From Hymenobacter cyanobacteriorum (GTDB lineage Bacteria; Bacteroidota; Bacteroidia; Cytophagales; Hymenobacteraceae), in NCBI RefSeq assembly GCF_022631375.1, contig NZ_JALBGC010000004.1:434001-498000 (forward strand): a stretch of 64,000 nucleotides of DNA, written 5' to 3'. The notes under the pieces are model-generated. The model did no database searches, had not been told where the DNA came from, and worked only from the letters and a program-made list of their open reading frames with translations. Within the stretch, counting starts at the first letter, position 1; each line of letters starts with the position of its first letter. Position numbers and translations under genes: made by a program. Positions 50,351 through 59,256 of the stretch are shown piece after piece.

Positions 50351-52972
50351 ATGTACCGTTTCTTACTTATTTGTTGGCTGATGTGCCTGGCGGGGCTGAC
50401 CTACGCCCAGACGCCGGCCGCCCCCGCCGCTACCCAAACCAACCTGGCCAAGCCCGCGCCCAAGCGCGAACTGCAAGCCGTGCGCCTGAGCACCGCGGCC
50501 CCCAAAATGGACGGCGTGCTCGACGAAGCCGTGTGGCAGACGGCCCCCGTGGCCACCGATTTCTACGAGCTGGAGCCCAAGCCGGGCCCCATCGAAAAGC
50601 ATAAAACCGAAGTGCGTGTGCTCTACGACGACGCGGCGCTCTACATTGGCGCGGTGATGCACGACGTGTCGCCGGATTCAATTCTGCACCAGCTCAGCGC
50701 CCGCGACGATTTTGGCAACACCGACTGGTTTGGCGTGTTCATCGACACCTACAACGACCACCTCAACGGCTACGAGTTTCTAGTGAGCTCGGGCGGGGTG
50801 CAGGTCGATGCCCGGCAGTCGCCCACCAACGGCGAAGACGGCTCGTGGAACGCCGTGTGGGAATCGCGCGCCGTGATGAGCGGCACCGACTGGGTGGCCG
50901 AACTGCGCATTCCGTTTTCGGCCATTCGCTTCAGCGCGGCGGCCGAGCAGGTGTGGGGCATCAACTTTGCCCGCCAGCGCCGCATCACGCGGCAGAAGTT
51001 TTTCTGGAATGAAATCCGGCCCCAGGTCGACGGGTTTGTGAACCAATGGGGCCTGCTCACGGGCCTGCGCAACCTCAAGCCGCCGCTGCGCCTCTCCCTC
51101 ACGCCCTACGTGAGCACCTACGTGAACCACTACCCCTACAACGAGCAGGGCAAGCAAAACAACACCACCAGCTTCAACGGCGGGGCCGACGTGAAGTGGG
51201 GCATCAACGAGAGCTTCACGCTGGATGCCACGCTGGTGCCCGATTTCGGGCAGGTGCAGAGCGACAACCAGGTGCTCAACCTTTCGCCCTTTGAGGTGCA
51301 GTACAACGAAAACCGGGGTTTTTTCACCGAGGGCACCGAGCTGTTCAACAAGGGCGGCCTGTTTTACTCGCGCCGGGTGGGGGCGCAGCCCATCGGCTTT
51401 TATGGGGTAGACCAGCAGCTGCGCGCCAGCAGCATCGGCGTGGATGGCAAGCGCCGCCCCGGCGAGTTTGTGGTGCAGAACCCCGGCATCACGCGGCTGC
51501 TGAATGCGACGAAAGTGTCGGGCCGCACGGCGTCGGGGCTGGGCGTGGGCATTTTCAACGCCCTGAGCAACGACGTGTACGCCACGGTGCAGGACAGCCT
51601 GACGGGCACCCGCCGCGAAGTGCTGACCCAGCCCTTTACCAACTACAACATCGTGGTGCTCGACCAGAGCCTGAAAAACAACTCCTACGTGAGCCTGGTG
51701 AACACCAACGTGACCCGCGCCGGCAGCACCTACGACGCCAACGTAACCGGCGGCCTGTTCCGCTTCGCCAACAAGGCCAACAGCTACGCCCTCGACGGCC
51801 GCGTGGTGTATTCGCGCCGCCGGGGCCAGGCCTTCGGGCTAAACGAGGAGATTGACGACCAGGACGGCTTCAAATACTACCTGAACTTTGGTAAAATCTC
51901 GGGCAAATTCACCTGGAACATCGACCACGGCATCGAGTCGCATTCCTACAACCCCAACGATTTGGGCCTGCTCTTCGCCAACAACAACATCTCGCAGTCG
52001 GCCAACGTGGGCTACAACATCTACCAGCCTTTCTGGAAGCTCAACCGCCTGAACACCTTCGCCGGCATCAGCTACTCGCTGCTGGAGCAGCCCCGGCTGT
52101 ACCAGGACGCGGGCTTCTACGGCGGTTTCAACACCACCGTCACCAAGAGCTTTCTGGCGCTGGGCTTCAACCTGGATGCTTCGCCGACGACCCACGACTA
52201 CTTCGACCCGCGCCGTGAGCCGCTGGGCCGCTACTACGTGCGCAAGCCCGCCAATTTTGGTTTCAACGGCTACTTCTCGTCCGATTACCGCAAGAAATTT
52301 GCCTGGGATTTGAGCTATGGCGGCCGCACGTTTGCCGCCGACGGCGACCGCACCGGGCGCTACTCCTACGCCATCACGCTGGGCCCGCGCTACCGCGTGA
52401 ACGACAAGCTGAGTTTCGTGTATTCGCTGGGCTTCAATCAGGTAATCAAGCAGATTGGCTTCGCCGGCGAGCTGAGCCGCGGCAACCCGCTCGACGCGCC
52501 CACCGCCCTGGGCTTCGGCGGCTTCCTGCCCGATGGCCGCACCGTGGACCCGCTGCTGGGCCGCCGCGACGTGGCCACCATCACCAACACGGCCACCGCT
52601 ACCTACACCTTCACCAACCGCATGTCGTTCAACATTCGGCTGCGGCACTACGTGAGCAATGTGCACTACCGCGACTACGCGCAGCTAAGCCCCGGCGGCG
52701 TCGAAACCCCCGTGCCCGCCTACCAGCGCAACCGCGACAATACTTTCAATGCCTTCAACATCGACGCCGTGTATTCGTGGTGGTTCGCGCCCGGCTCACA
52801 GGTTAGCATCGTGTGGAAAAACGCCAGCGCCACGCGCTTCGAAGCCAACCAGGCCACTCCGCTCTACTTCGATAACCTGAGCAACACTATTAACACCCCG
52901 CACAACAACAACGTGTCCATCAAGGTGCTGTATTACCTCGACTACCTGGCGCTGCGGCCCCGGCGGGGGTAG
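50351..52972 (+). CDS. DUF5916 outer-membrane protein with N-terminal carbohydrate-binding-like domain
   Basis: This 873-residue exported protein has a signal peptide (LLICWLMCLAGLTYAQ). Residues about 45-230 resemble a CBM9-like domain (PKMDGVLDEAVWQTAP, VRVLYDDAALYIGAVMHD, DWFGVFIDTYNDHLNGYEF), followed by DUF5916 proper, a large beta-barrel of repeated aromatic-ended strands. The family is widespread in Bacteroidota and is predicted to sit in the outer membrane, possibly in carbohydrate or metal-related roles; experimental data are scarce. It stands alone. Confidence 0.88.
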   Translation: MYRFLLICWLMCLAGLTYAQTPAAPAATQTNLAKPAPKRELQAVRLSTAAPKMDGVLDEAVWQTAPVATDFYELEPKPGPIEKHKTEVRVLYDDAALYIGAVMHDVSPDSILHQLSARDDFGNTDWFGVFIDTYNDHLNGYEFLVSSGGVQVDARQSPTNGEDGSWNAVWESRAVMSGTDWVAELRIPFSAIRFSAAAEQVWGINFARQRRITRQKFFWNEIRPQVDGFVNQWGLLTGLRNLKPPLRLSLTPYVSTYVNHYPYNEQGKQNNTTSFNGGADVKWGINESFTLDATLVPDFGQVQSDNQVLNLSPFEVQYNENRGFFTEGTELFNKGGLFYSRRVGAQPIGFYGVDQQLRASSIGVDGKRRPGEFVVQNPGITRLLNATKVSGRTASGLGVGIFNALSNDVYATVQDSLTGTRREVLTQPFTNYNIVVLDQSLKNNSYVSLVNTNVTRAGSTYDANVTGGLFRFANKANSYALDGRVVYSRRRGQAFGLNEEIDDQDGFKYYLNFGKISGKFTWNIDHGIESHSYNPNDLGLLFANNNISQSANVGYNIYQPFWKLNRLNTFAGISYSLLEQPRLYQDAGFYGGFNTTVTKSFLALGFNLDASPTTHDYFDPRREPLGRYYVRKPANFGFNGYFSSDYRKKFAWDLSYGGRTFAADGDRTGRYSYAITLGPRYRVNDKLSFVYSLGFNQVIKQIGFAGELSRGNPLDAPTALGFGGFLPDGRTVDPLLGRRDVATITNTATATYTFTNRMSFNIRLRHYVSNVHYRDYAQLSPGGVETPVPAYQRNRDNTFNAFNIDAVYSWWFAPGSQVSIVWKNASATRFEANQATPLYFDNLSNTINTPHNNNVSIKVLYYLDYLALRPRRG

Positions 52973-52986
52973 GGGTTTGAATTGGA

Positions 52987-53087
52987 GTCCGTCTGTCATC
53001 CTGAGCGCAGCGAAGGACCTTATCACGTTCGAACGAGGTGTTCTGACGTGATAAGGTCCTTCGCTGCGCTCAGGATGACAGACGGAC
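52987..53087. repeat. palindromic repeat family B, copy B2
   Basis: A nearly perfect 100-bp palindrome: GTCCGTCTGTCATCCTGAGC and onward is mirrored exactly, with inner pairs ATCCT...AGGAC and TTATCACGT on both sides and only a short centre. The convergent DUF5916 and response-regulator genes flank it. It is the most symmetric repeat in the window. Confidence 0.93.
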
Positions 53088-53110
53088 TAAATACTTAGCA
53101 CCCAACATCC

Positions 53111-53527
53111 CTACGCCCCGGCCGGCAGCTGCCGCTGAAAATGCAGTTGCAAAATGCTGTCGATTTTCTCTTTGGTGAGGGGCTTGCTGACCAGGCCGGC
53201 GATGTTGAGCTCTTCGAGGCGGCTCAGGTCGCGGGCATCCATCGTCGTGGTGAGCATGATGATGACCGTGGCCCCGCGCTGGGCCTTGGGCAGCCGCCGG
53301 TAGGCCTCCAGAAACTCGATGCCGCCCATGCCGGGCATGTTCACGTCGAGCAGGATGAGGGCGGGCTCGTCGGGGCCGGCCGTGTTTTCGATGATGTCGA
53401 GCGCCCGCGCCCCGTCCTCGGCCGTGAGCAGGTGGTCCGTCACGTTGAGCTGCTGGAACAGGAGCTCGTTGAGGAAGTTGTTGGTGGTGTCATCGTCGAC
53501 GAGAAGCACGCTGGAAAGCTTTTCCAT
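53111..53527 (-). CDS. response regulator, single receiver domain
   Basis: This 138-residue CheY-type receiver has the acidic pair DDD (11-13), the phospho-acceptor Asp61 (ILLDVNMPG), the Thr in MLTTTMDA and the switch Lys in VSKPLT. There is no output domain. It lies just downstream (same strand) of the multi-PAS histidine kinase, 26 bp away, so the two probably form one signalling operon, with the receiver acting on a partner protein or as a phosphate relay. Confidence 0.92.
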   Translation of the reverse strand: MEKLSSVLLVDDDTTNNFLNELLFQQLNVTDHLLTAEDGARALDIIENTAGPDEPALILLDVNMPGMGGIEFLEAYRRLPKAQRGATVIIMLTTTMDARDLSRLEELNIAGLVSKPLTKEKIDSILQLHFQRQLPAGA

Positions 53528-53553
53528 GGAGGAAGTAAGGGGTAAAAGCCGGC

Positions 53554-56478
53554 CTAAGCGGGCAAGGTAACGGTGAAAGTCGTGCCCGCATCGGGCTGGC
53601 TGCGCACTTCGATGGTGCCGCCGGCATTCTCAATCAGGCGCTTCACCATGAACAGGCCCACGCCCGAGCCTTCGACGTGGGTGTGCAGCCGGCGGAACAT
53701 GCCGAATAACTGCGTTTGCTGCGTTTCGTTCAGGCCGAGGCCGTTGTCCTGCACTTCGAGCACCACTTGCTGGGCGGTACAATGGGCGCGCAGCTGCACC
53801 TGGGCGGGACGGCCCGGGGCGCGGTATTTCACGGCGTTCGAAAGCAGGTTATACACCACCGAGCGCAGGGTTTTGGGGGCCACGCGCACGGTTTCGCAGT
53901 CGGTAACCTGCACCGTGAGGCTGGCCGAGGCGGCCTCGATGAGCGGGGCCAAATCGAGCTGCACGTTGCGGATGAGGGCGGCCAGGTCCACGGTTTCGGT
54001 GGCTTCGGGCTGCTGCAGCTGCGAAATGTCGGTGAGGTGGCCAATGGTTTGCTGGAAGCGCGCCACCGAGCCCTCCATCAGGTTGAGGAGGCGGGGCACG
54101 AGGCGGCCTTGCATCACCTCGGTGGGCAGGTCGTGGCGCAGGGCATTCAGCAAGCCTTCGATGTTGGCGATGGGCGCTTTGAGGTCGTGCGAGGCCGTGT
54201 ACACGAAGGTGTCGAGGTCGGCATTGGTGCGCGAGAGGCGCTGGTTGGTGTCGTGCAGCTCGCGGTTGGTGGCCTGCATTTCCTCGTTCAGGGCCTGCAC
54301 CTGCTGGCGGGCGCGCACCTGGTCGGTCACTTCCACGCCCATGGCCATGATGCCGGTGGGTTGCTGCTGGGCATCGAACAGCGGCTGAAACGCGAAGTTG
54401 ACGTAACCCTGGCGCGTTTCGCTGGTGCCGAGCTGGGGCAGCTGCACGGGGGCCTCGGTCACGAAGTGCGGCTTGCTGGTGCGAATGACCTCCGCAAAAA
54501 TCTGTTCGAAGCCCTGGCCCGCCGTTTCGGGCAGGGCCTCGAAGTAGGGTCGGCCCATTACCTGGGCCGCCGGGCGCTGCCAGATGGCCTGCACGGCCTC
54601 GTTGGCCAGCTCGATGTTGAACTCGGGGCCGCGCAAAATGGTGATGGGTACCGGGGCCTGCTCGAAAATGCGCTGCAGCTCGGCCTGCTGGTCTTCGAGC
54701 TGCAGGCGGGCGCGCACCTGCTCGGTCACGTCGTAGGCAAAGGCGGCCACGCCCACGATGCGGCCGTCTTCGCGGTAGGCCTGGTAGGCGAGCGTGACGT
54801 AGCGCGGGCTGCCGGGCTGCAACTCGGCCAGCGGCAGGTCGAGCACGGTCTGGCTTTCGCCGGTGTTGAACACCTCGTCAATCAGCTTCACCAAGCCGGC
54901 CATGCGGATGCGCGGGTACACCTCGGCAATGGTGTGGCCCAGGAGCGGGCCGGTCCATTCTTCGGGCGGAAAGAGCTCGGCGAAGGCCGGGTTGAAGTAT
55001 TCGATGCGGTGGTTGGGCTCACGCAGCAGCACAATGGCCGGCGCGGCCTGCTCGAAAATCTGGTACAGGTCCTGCCGCTGCTGGCCCTGGCGCTTCAGCA
55101 CGGCCATCATGGCGGTTTGCAGGGTTTCGGCCTGCTTGCGGGCGCGCACCCGGTCGGTCACATCGAGCACAAACGCCAGAATGCCCTGTGGCTGCTGCTG
55201 CGCGTCGAAGAGGGGCTGGTAGAGCAGGTCGATGTAGCGCTGCTCGTCCTGGCCGGTAATCGGGTTGTGGAGCAGGGCCAGCGTTTCGGTGCCGATGAAG
55301 GGCTGCCCGGTGCTGTACACCTGGTCGAGCAGGCTGATAAAGCCTTGTTCGGCCACTTCGGGCAGGGCTTCGGCCACGGTTTGGCCCAGCACGGCGCGGC
55401 CGGCCACCAGCGTCTGGTAAGGCTCGTTGAAGTACGAAAAACGGTGCTCGGGCCCGCTAAGCGTAGCAATGGACGCTGGCACCTGGCCCAGAATCAGGCC
55501 CAACAGGGCCTGCTGCGCCCGGGCATGCTCGCGCTGCTGCTCGGCCTCGTACTGGGCGGCGCGGGCTTCGGCCGAGCGGGCCGTCACGCGCATTTCCAGC
55601 TCTTCGTTGAGTTGCTGCATCTGCTGGCGGGCCAGCACCTGGGTGGTGACCTCGGTGGCGACTACCATGGCCCCGTACACGCTACCGTCGGCCTCGTACA
55701 TGGGCACGTACACGAAATCCCAGTACACGGTTTCGCGGTGGCCGTTGCGGTCGTGTTGGGCTTCCATGGCGTGGGCCACGTGGGGCACGCCGGTGGCCAT
55801 CACGCCATCCAGCAATTGTTCGTAGCCCATGCCGGCCACTTCGGGCAGCGCCTCAAACAAGCCCTTGCCGATAAGCTGCTCCTGGGTGCGGCCCCACAGC
55901 CGGGCCACGGTGGGGTTGGCCAATTCGATGATGTAGTTCGGGCCGCGGTACACGGCAATGGCAATGGGGGCCTGCTCGAACACGCGCTCCAGCTCGCCGC
56001 GCTGACGCTCGGCTTCGGCGCGGGCAGCCTGCTCGCGGGCCTGGCTTTCGCGCAGAACGGCCTCCACGGTGGTGCGCGAGTGGCTGGCGGTGTCCAGGAA
56101 GCTGGCCACGAGCTGCTCGCCCTGCCGCCGGGCGGCCACCTCAAAATAATTGTCGAACCCCTCGGCCTGGTAGTGGAAATCGTGCCGCCCGGCCTCGCCC
56201 GTCTCGAACACGCGCCGGAAAAACGCGAATACGCCGTTGGTCCAGGAAACCGGGAAGTGGCCTTGCAGCGTGCCGCCCGGCTGGCCGGGCCAGCCGCCCA
56301 TCTGCAGCGCGGCGGGGTTGAGGTAATCGAGCCCGAAGTCGGCCAACTCGCCGCCCTCGGCCGCGTAGTGCGGGCGCAGCAGCAGAATGGGCGTGAGGGC
56401 CACTTCCAGCACGGTGCGTAGCATTTCATCGGCCGCCGGAGTAGCAGAAGGCAGGGCCGAAACCGTAAAATCAGGCAT
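53554..56478 (-). CDS. soluble multi-PAS histidine kinase
   Basis: This 974-residue kinase has five PAS-type repeats in a row (each with a start like IFEQAPIAIAVYRGPNYIIEL or VLLREPNHRIEYFNPAFAEL and an end like YVNFAFQPLFDAQQQPTGIM), a coiled linker, the H-box YTASHDLKAPIANIEGLL (His near residue 755) and a GHKL ATPase with NLLSNAVKYRAP, DNGLGLNE and GSGVGLFMVK. No membrane segment is seen, so it probably senses intracellular signals. The PAS units look similar to each other, as if duplicated. The 56478 start gives MPDFTVSALPSATPAADEMLRT. It is paired with the receiver gene. Confidence 0.93.
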   Translation of the reverse strand: MPDFTVSALPSATPAADEMLRTVLEVALTPILLLRPHYAAEGGELADFGLDYLNPAALQMGGWPGQPGGTLQGHFPVSWTNGVFAFFRRVFETGEAGRHDFHYQAEGFDNYFEVAARRQGEQLVASFLDTASHSRTTVEAVLRESQAREQAARAEAERQRGELERVFEQAPIAIAVYRGPNYIIELANPTVARLWGRTQEQLIGKGLFEALPEVAGMGYEQLLDGVMATGVPHVAHAMEAQHDRNGHRETVYWDFVYVPMYEADGSVYGAMVVATEVTTQVLARQQMQQLNEELEMRVTARSAEARAAQYEAEQQREHARAQQALLGLILGQVPASIATLSGPEHRFSYFNEPYQTLVAGRAVLGQTVAEALPEVAEQGFISLLDQVYSTGQPFIGTETLALLHNPITGQDEQRYIDLLYQPLFDAQQQPQGILAFVLDVTDRVRARKQAETLQTAMMAVLKRQGQQRQDLYQIFEQAAPAIVLLREPNHRIEYFNPAFAELFPPEEWTGPLLGHTIAEVYPRIRMAGLVKLIDEVFNTGESQTVLDLPLAELQPGSPRYVTLAYQAYREDGRIVGVAAFAYDVTEQVRARLQLEDQQAELQRIFEQAPVPITILRGPEFNIELANEAVQAIWQRPAAQVMGRPYFEALPETAGQGFEQIFAEVIRTSKPHFVTEAPVQLPQLGTSETRQGYVNFAFQPLFDAQQQPTGIMAMGVEVTDQVRARQQVQALNEEMQATNRELHDTNQRLSRTNADLDTFVYTASHDLKAPIANIEGLLNALRHDLPTEVMQGRLVPRLLNLMEGSVARFQQTIGHLTDISQLQQPEATETVDLAALIRNVQLDLAPLIEAASASLTVQVTDCETVRVAPKTLRSVVYNLLSNAVKYRAPGRPAQVQLRAHCTAQQVVLEVQDNGLGLNETQQTQLFGMFRRLHTHVEGSGVGLFMVKRLIENAGGTIEVRSQPDAGTTFTVTLPA

Positions 56479-56637
56479 AAATAATTGAAGAGAAATCCGG
56501 CGCTGCCCGGCCGCGGTCTCAGGGTTGAGCACCCGGTAAACCCGACCTTAGGAAGATACGAGCCAAGGCCGAAACGTGCGGTAATCGACGTTTCCTGGGT
56601 TTCCGGTTCGCAGCGACTACGGTCGTGCTGCCTTACG

Positions 56638-56673
56638 TAAAAAAGCTGCCCGCGGCTACTTACTTAGCCGCGG
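56638..56673 (-). terminator. intrinsic terminator enclosing the subtilisin stop codon
   Basis: On the minus strand a hairpin CCGCGGCTA / TAGCCGCGG (stems 56650-56658 and 56665-56673) holds the stop codon TAA in its loop region and is followed by GCAGC and TTTTTT. Confidence 0.8.
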
Positions 56674-58282
56674 TCATTTGCTGGGCCAGCTTCACGGCTT
56701 CGTACAGGTTCACGATGCCGCCGGTGCGCGAGAGCGTGGCGAAATCGACCAGCTTTTTGCTGCCCGGCTGCTGCACCTGGGTGTGGTAGGGCACCGCCGA
56801 CTGCATAATAATCTGCTTGAGCTGCACCGCCGTGAGCTGCGGAAAGTAGGCCTTGAGCACGGCCGCCTCGCCCGCCACCACCGGCGCGGCCATGCTCGTG
56901 CCGCTGAACGTGGAGTAGGTATTGCCGGGCGTACTCGAATAAATGGCCACGCCGGGCGCGAACACGTCCACGGTTTTGCGCCCGTAGTTCGAGAAGCTGG
57001 CGGCCAGCTCCGGCGTGTTCTGGCGGCTGCTGGCGCCCACCGTCAGCAGGTTAGCAATTTCCTCGCCGCTGAGGTATTGGGTGTTGGGGAAATGCGGGGT
57101 CTGGTCGGTGTTGTCGCCGCTGTTGCCGGCGGCGTGCACCAGCAGCACGCCCTTCTGGGCGGCGTAGCGCATGGCCGCATCCACCACGGTTTTCTCGGGC
57201 GAAAAGTCCTTGCCGAAGCTCATGCTGATAATCTGCGCGCCATTGTCCACGGCGTAGCGGATGGAGTTGGCCACGTCCTTGTCGCGCTCGTCGCCGCTGG
57301 GCGTGGAGCGCACGCCCATGATGCGCACGGCCCCGGCCACGCCGTCGGCCCCGCGCCCGTTGCCGCGCAGGCCGCCGATGATGCCCGCGCAGTGCGTGCC
57401 GTGGCTGGCGTCGGGGCCCTGGGTGTCGGGGTTGCCGTAGCGGGTTTCGGTAAGGTCGTCGACGTGGTCGCCCACCAGGGCGCGCGGGTTGTAGTCGGGG
57501 TTCAGGCTCATGTCGAGGCGCTTGCGGGAGCGGTCCACGGCTTCGGTCAGGCTTTTGGCGGCTTCATCGGCGCTGCCCAGGCCGGCGCGGCGCAGATAGG
57601 CGTACACGGCTCCGGCTTCGGCACTCAGCTCGGGGCGGGTGGCGGCGGCGGTGCGCAGCGTGGCCGAATCGAGCGCGGCCGTGCCCAGCGCCTGCTTCAG
57701 GCGGTCGAATACGGCCGCGTTCTGGGTTTGCGCGTCGGTCATGCGGGCGTAGCGGGCCTGCTCGGCCTGCTTGTCTTTCTCATAAGAGGCCTTGGCACGC
57801 TCGTAGAGGTCGAAGTTGGCGCGCTCGGCAGCGGGCACCTGCTTGCGCGTCTTGCCCTCGAACTGGGCTCGGTAGCGAGCGTAGATGCGCGTCTGCTCTA
57901 AGGTTTCCACGGCGATGTTGCGGCCGTCGGCCCCGCCCAGGAAGCTCCAGCCGCGCACGTCGTCGGCGTAGCCGTTGTGGTCGTCGTCGAGGCCGTTGCC
58001 AGCCACTTCGCGCAGGTTGCGCCAGAAAATTGGCTTCAAATCCTGGTGGGTCGAGTCGATGCCCGAGTCAATGACGGCCACCAGCACGGGCGTGGCGGTG
58101 CGGCCCGCCAGCAGCTCCCGGTACGCCCGGTCGGCGCTGATGCCGGGTACGCCGTCGGCCTGCAAGTCGAGGTGCTGCCAGCGGCGAATCTGCTCGGGCG
58201 TGAGCGGCGACTGGGCGCGGGCGGCGAGGGAGGCGAAGGAGAGCAGGCCCAGCAGGGCGAGGCGGGAGAAGGGGAGAGGCAT
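56660..58282 (-). CDS. exported subtilisin-family serine protease (S8)
   Basis: This 540-residue protease has a signal peptide (LLGLLSFASLAARAQ). The catalytic triad is Asp72 (AVIDSGIDS), His297 (DASHGTHCAG) and Ser463 (GTSMAAP), with the oxyanion Asn387 in HAAGNSGD. Between Asp and His there is a roughly 170-residue insertion rich in charged and Ala/Gln residues (about 130-265), longer than in simple subtilisins and partly helical in look. There is no obvious type IX C-terminal sorting domain. It likely works in the periplasm or outside the cell. Confidence 0.93.
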   Translation of the reverse strand: MPLPFSRLALLGLLSFASLAARAQSPLTPEQIRRWQHLDLQADGVPGISADRAYRELLAGRTATPVLVAVIDSGIDSTHQDLKPIFWRNLREVAGNGLDDDHNGYADDVRGWSFLGGADGRNIAVETLEQTRIYARYRAQFEGKTRKQVPAAERANFDLYERAKASYEKDKQAEQARYARMTDAQTQNAAVFDRLKQALGTAALDSATLRTAAATRPELSAEAGAVYAYLRRAGLGSADEAAKSLTEAVDRSRKRLDMSLNPDYNPRALVGDHVDDLTETRYGNPDTQGPDASHGTHCAGIIGGLRGNGRGADGVAGAVRIMGVRSTPSGDERDKDVANSIRYAVDNGAQIISMSFGKDFSPEKTVVDAAMRYAAQKGVLLVHAAGNSGDNTDQTPHFPNTQYLSGEEIANLLTVGASSRQNTPELAASFSNYGRKTVDVFAPGVAIYSSTPGNTYSTFSGTSMAAPVVAGEAAVLKAYFPQLTAVQLKQIIMQSAVPYHTQVQQPGSKKLVDFATLSRTGGIVNLYEAVKLAQQMTAAK

Positions 58283-58637
58283 GAGAAAGCAAGGGAAAAG
58301 CAGCCGCAGGCCGGCGCGGCCTGGCAGCGAAGATAAAGCCCGCGACGAAGCTATTCATTCGCCGCGAAAGACCGGAAAAAAAGCCAATGCGCGGGGTTTT
58401 CGTCTGGGCATTGTTCGGAACCGGGCACCTGGCCGATGGCGGACGATTTATGAAAAGGCATAATGCTGATTTTTAGATATTAATTATTGATAATCAGCAT
58501 ATTGAAAAAATGGCACGCTGCTGGAAATACTATTGATGTCCCCGGCCCGCTACTGCTCGAAACCGGACACGAACAGCGGCGGGATTCCAGTCCGGTCCGG
58601 GGTTTTCCTTCTTCCATCTCCTTTTTTCTCCACTAGT
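58283..58637. other. 355-bp divergent intergenic region with an AT-rich palindrome
   Basis: This gap lies between the minus-strand protease and the plus-strand small exported protein. Its middle is very AT-rich and contains a 9-bp perfect inverted repeat ATGCTGATT (58463-58471) / AATCAGCAT (58492-58500) around a further AT-rich, partly symmetric centre. No gene is recognised. It may be an operator or a cruciform-forming site. Confidence 0.55.
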
Positions 58638-59117
58638 ATGAATCGTTTTGCCAACCTCCGTCCCGCCACGCTTGCGCCCGAAAACCTTGCTGCCAGCCGC
58701 TCGAACCGTCGCATCGTACCTGCGCTGCGGCTGAGTTTGCTGACCGCCATCTTCGGCGTAATATCGACTGCAGCAGCCCAGACCCAGCAGCCCGCCGTGC
58801 AAATGAGCCAACCCGATGCCTCAAGCCTACGCCTGCGCTTTGATAATCCAACCATGCGGCCGGTTTACCTCGCCGTGCTGAATCTGAACAACGGCGAATT
58901 GGTGCTCAGCGAAATCCACCGCGAAGCCGCCTACGGCACCCGCCTTCTGTTCGATAAGCTGCCAGCCGGCTCCTATGCCGTGTCGTTGCGCGTGGGGCGC
59001 GACCGGTACCGCTACGCCGTGCAGGTGGCCGCCAATGCAGCCGGCAAGCCCACTATTGCCGTGCGCGAAACTACCACGCACCGCGTCGAAAGCGGACTGG
59101 CAACGGCCCGGCTGTAG
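58638..59117 (+). CDS. small exported protein of unknown function
   Basis: This 159-residue protein has a signal peptide (RLSLLTAIFGVISTAAAQ), a linker, and a compact C-terminal domain of about 100 residues with beta-strands (LRLRFDNPTMRPVYLAVLNL, YGTRLLFDKLPAGSYAVSLRVGRDRYRYAVQV). Its ending is not a type IX sorting domain. No family is recognised. The 58638 start is favoured because it puts a charged n-region before the hydrophobic core; the upstream frame extension is GC-poor leader. Confidence 0.55.
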   Translation: MNRFANLRPATLAPENLAASRSNRRIVPALRLSLLTAIFGVISTAAAQTQQPAVQMSQPDASSLRLRFDNPTMRPVYLAVLNLNNGELVLSEIHREAAYGTRLLFDKLPAGSYAVSLRVGRDRYRYAVQVAANAAGKPTIAVRETTTHRVESGLATARL

Positions 59118-59137
59118 GTTTCGTGGAGTGGCATGTA

Positions 59138-59244
59138 GAACGTCATGCTGAGCGCAGCCGAAGCATCTCTACCGCAGTAGTAAACCATTTAATTGGATTG
59201 CATTGTGCAGTAGAGATGCTTCGGCTGCGCTCAGCATGACGTTC
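59138..59244. repeat. palindromic repeat family A, copy A7
   Basis: The arms GAACGTCATGCTGAGCGCAG and inverse are perfect at the ends. Spacer and arms together are nearly the exact reverse complement of copy A8, with the loop reading TAAACCATTTAATTGG here and its inverse there. Confidence 0.95.
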
Positions 59245-59256
59245 TAAACCTAAGAC

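Noticed and set aside
53716..56421. A 901-codon plus-strand frame opposite the multi-PAS kinase
   Set aside because: It mirrors the kinase repeats and has Leu/Gly/His/Val-rich nonsense typical of a shadow frame.
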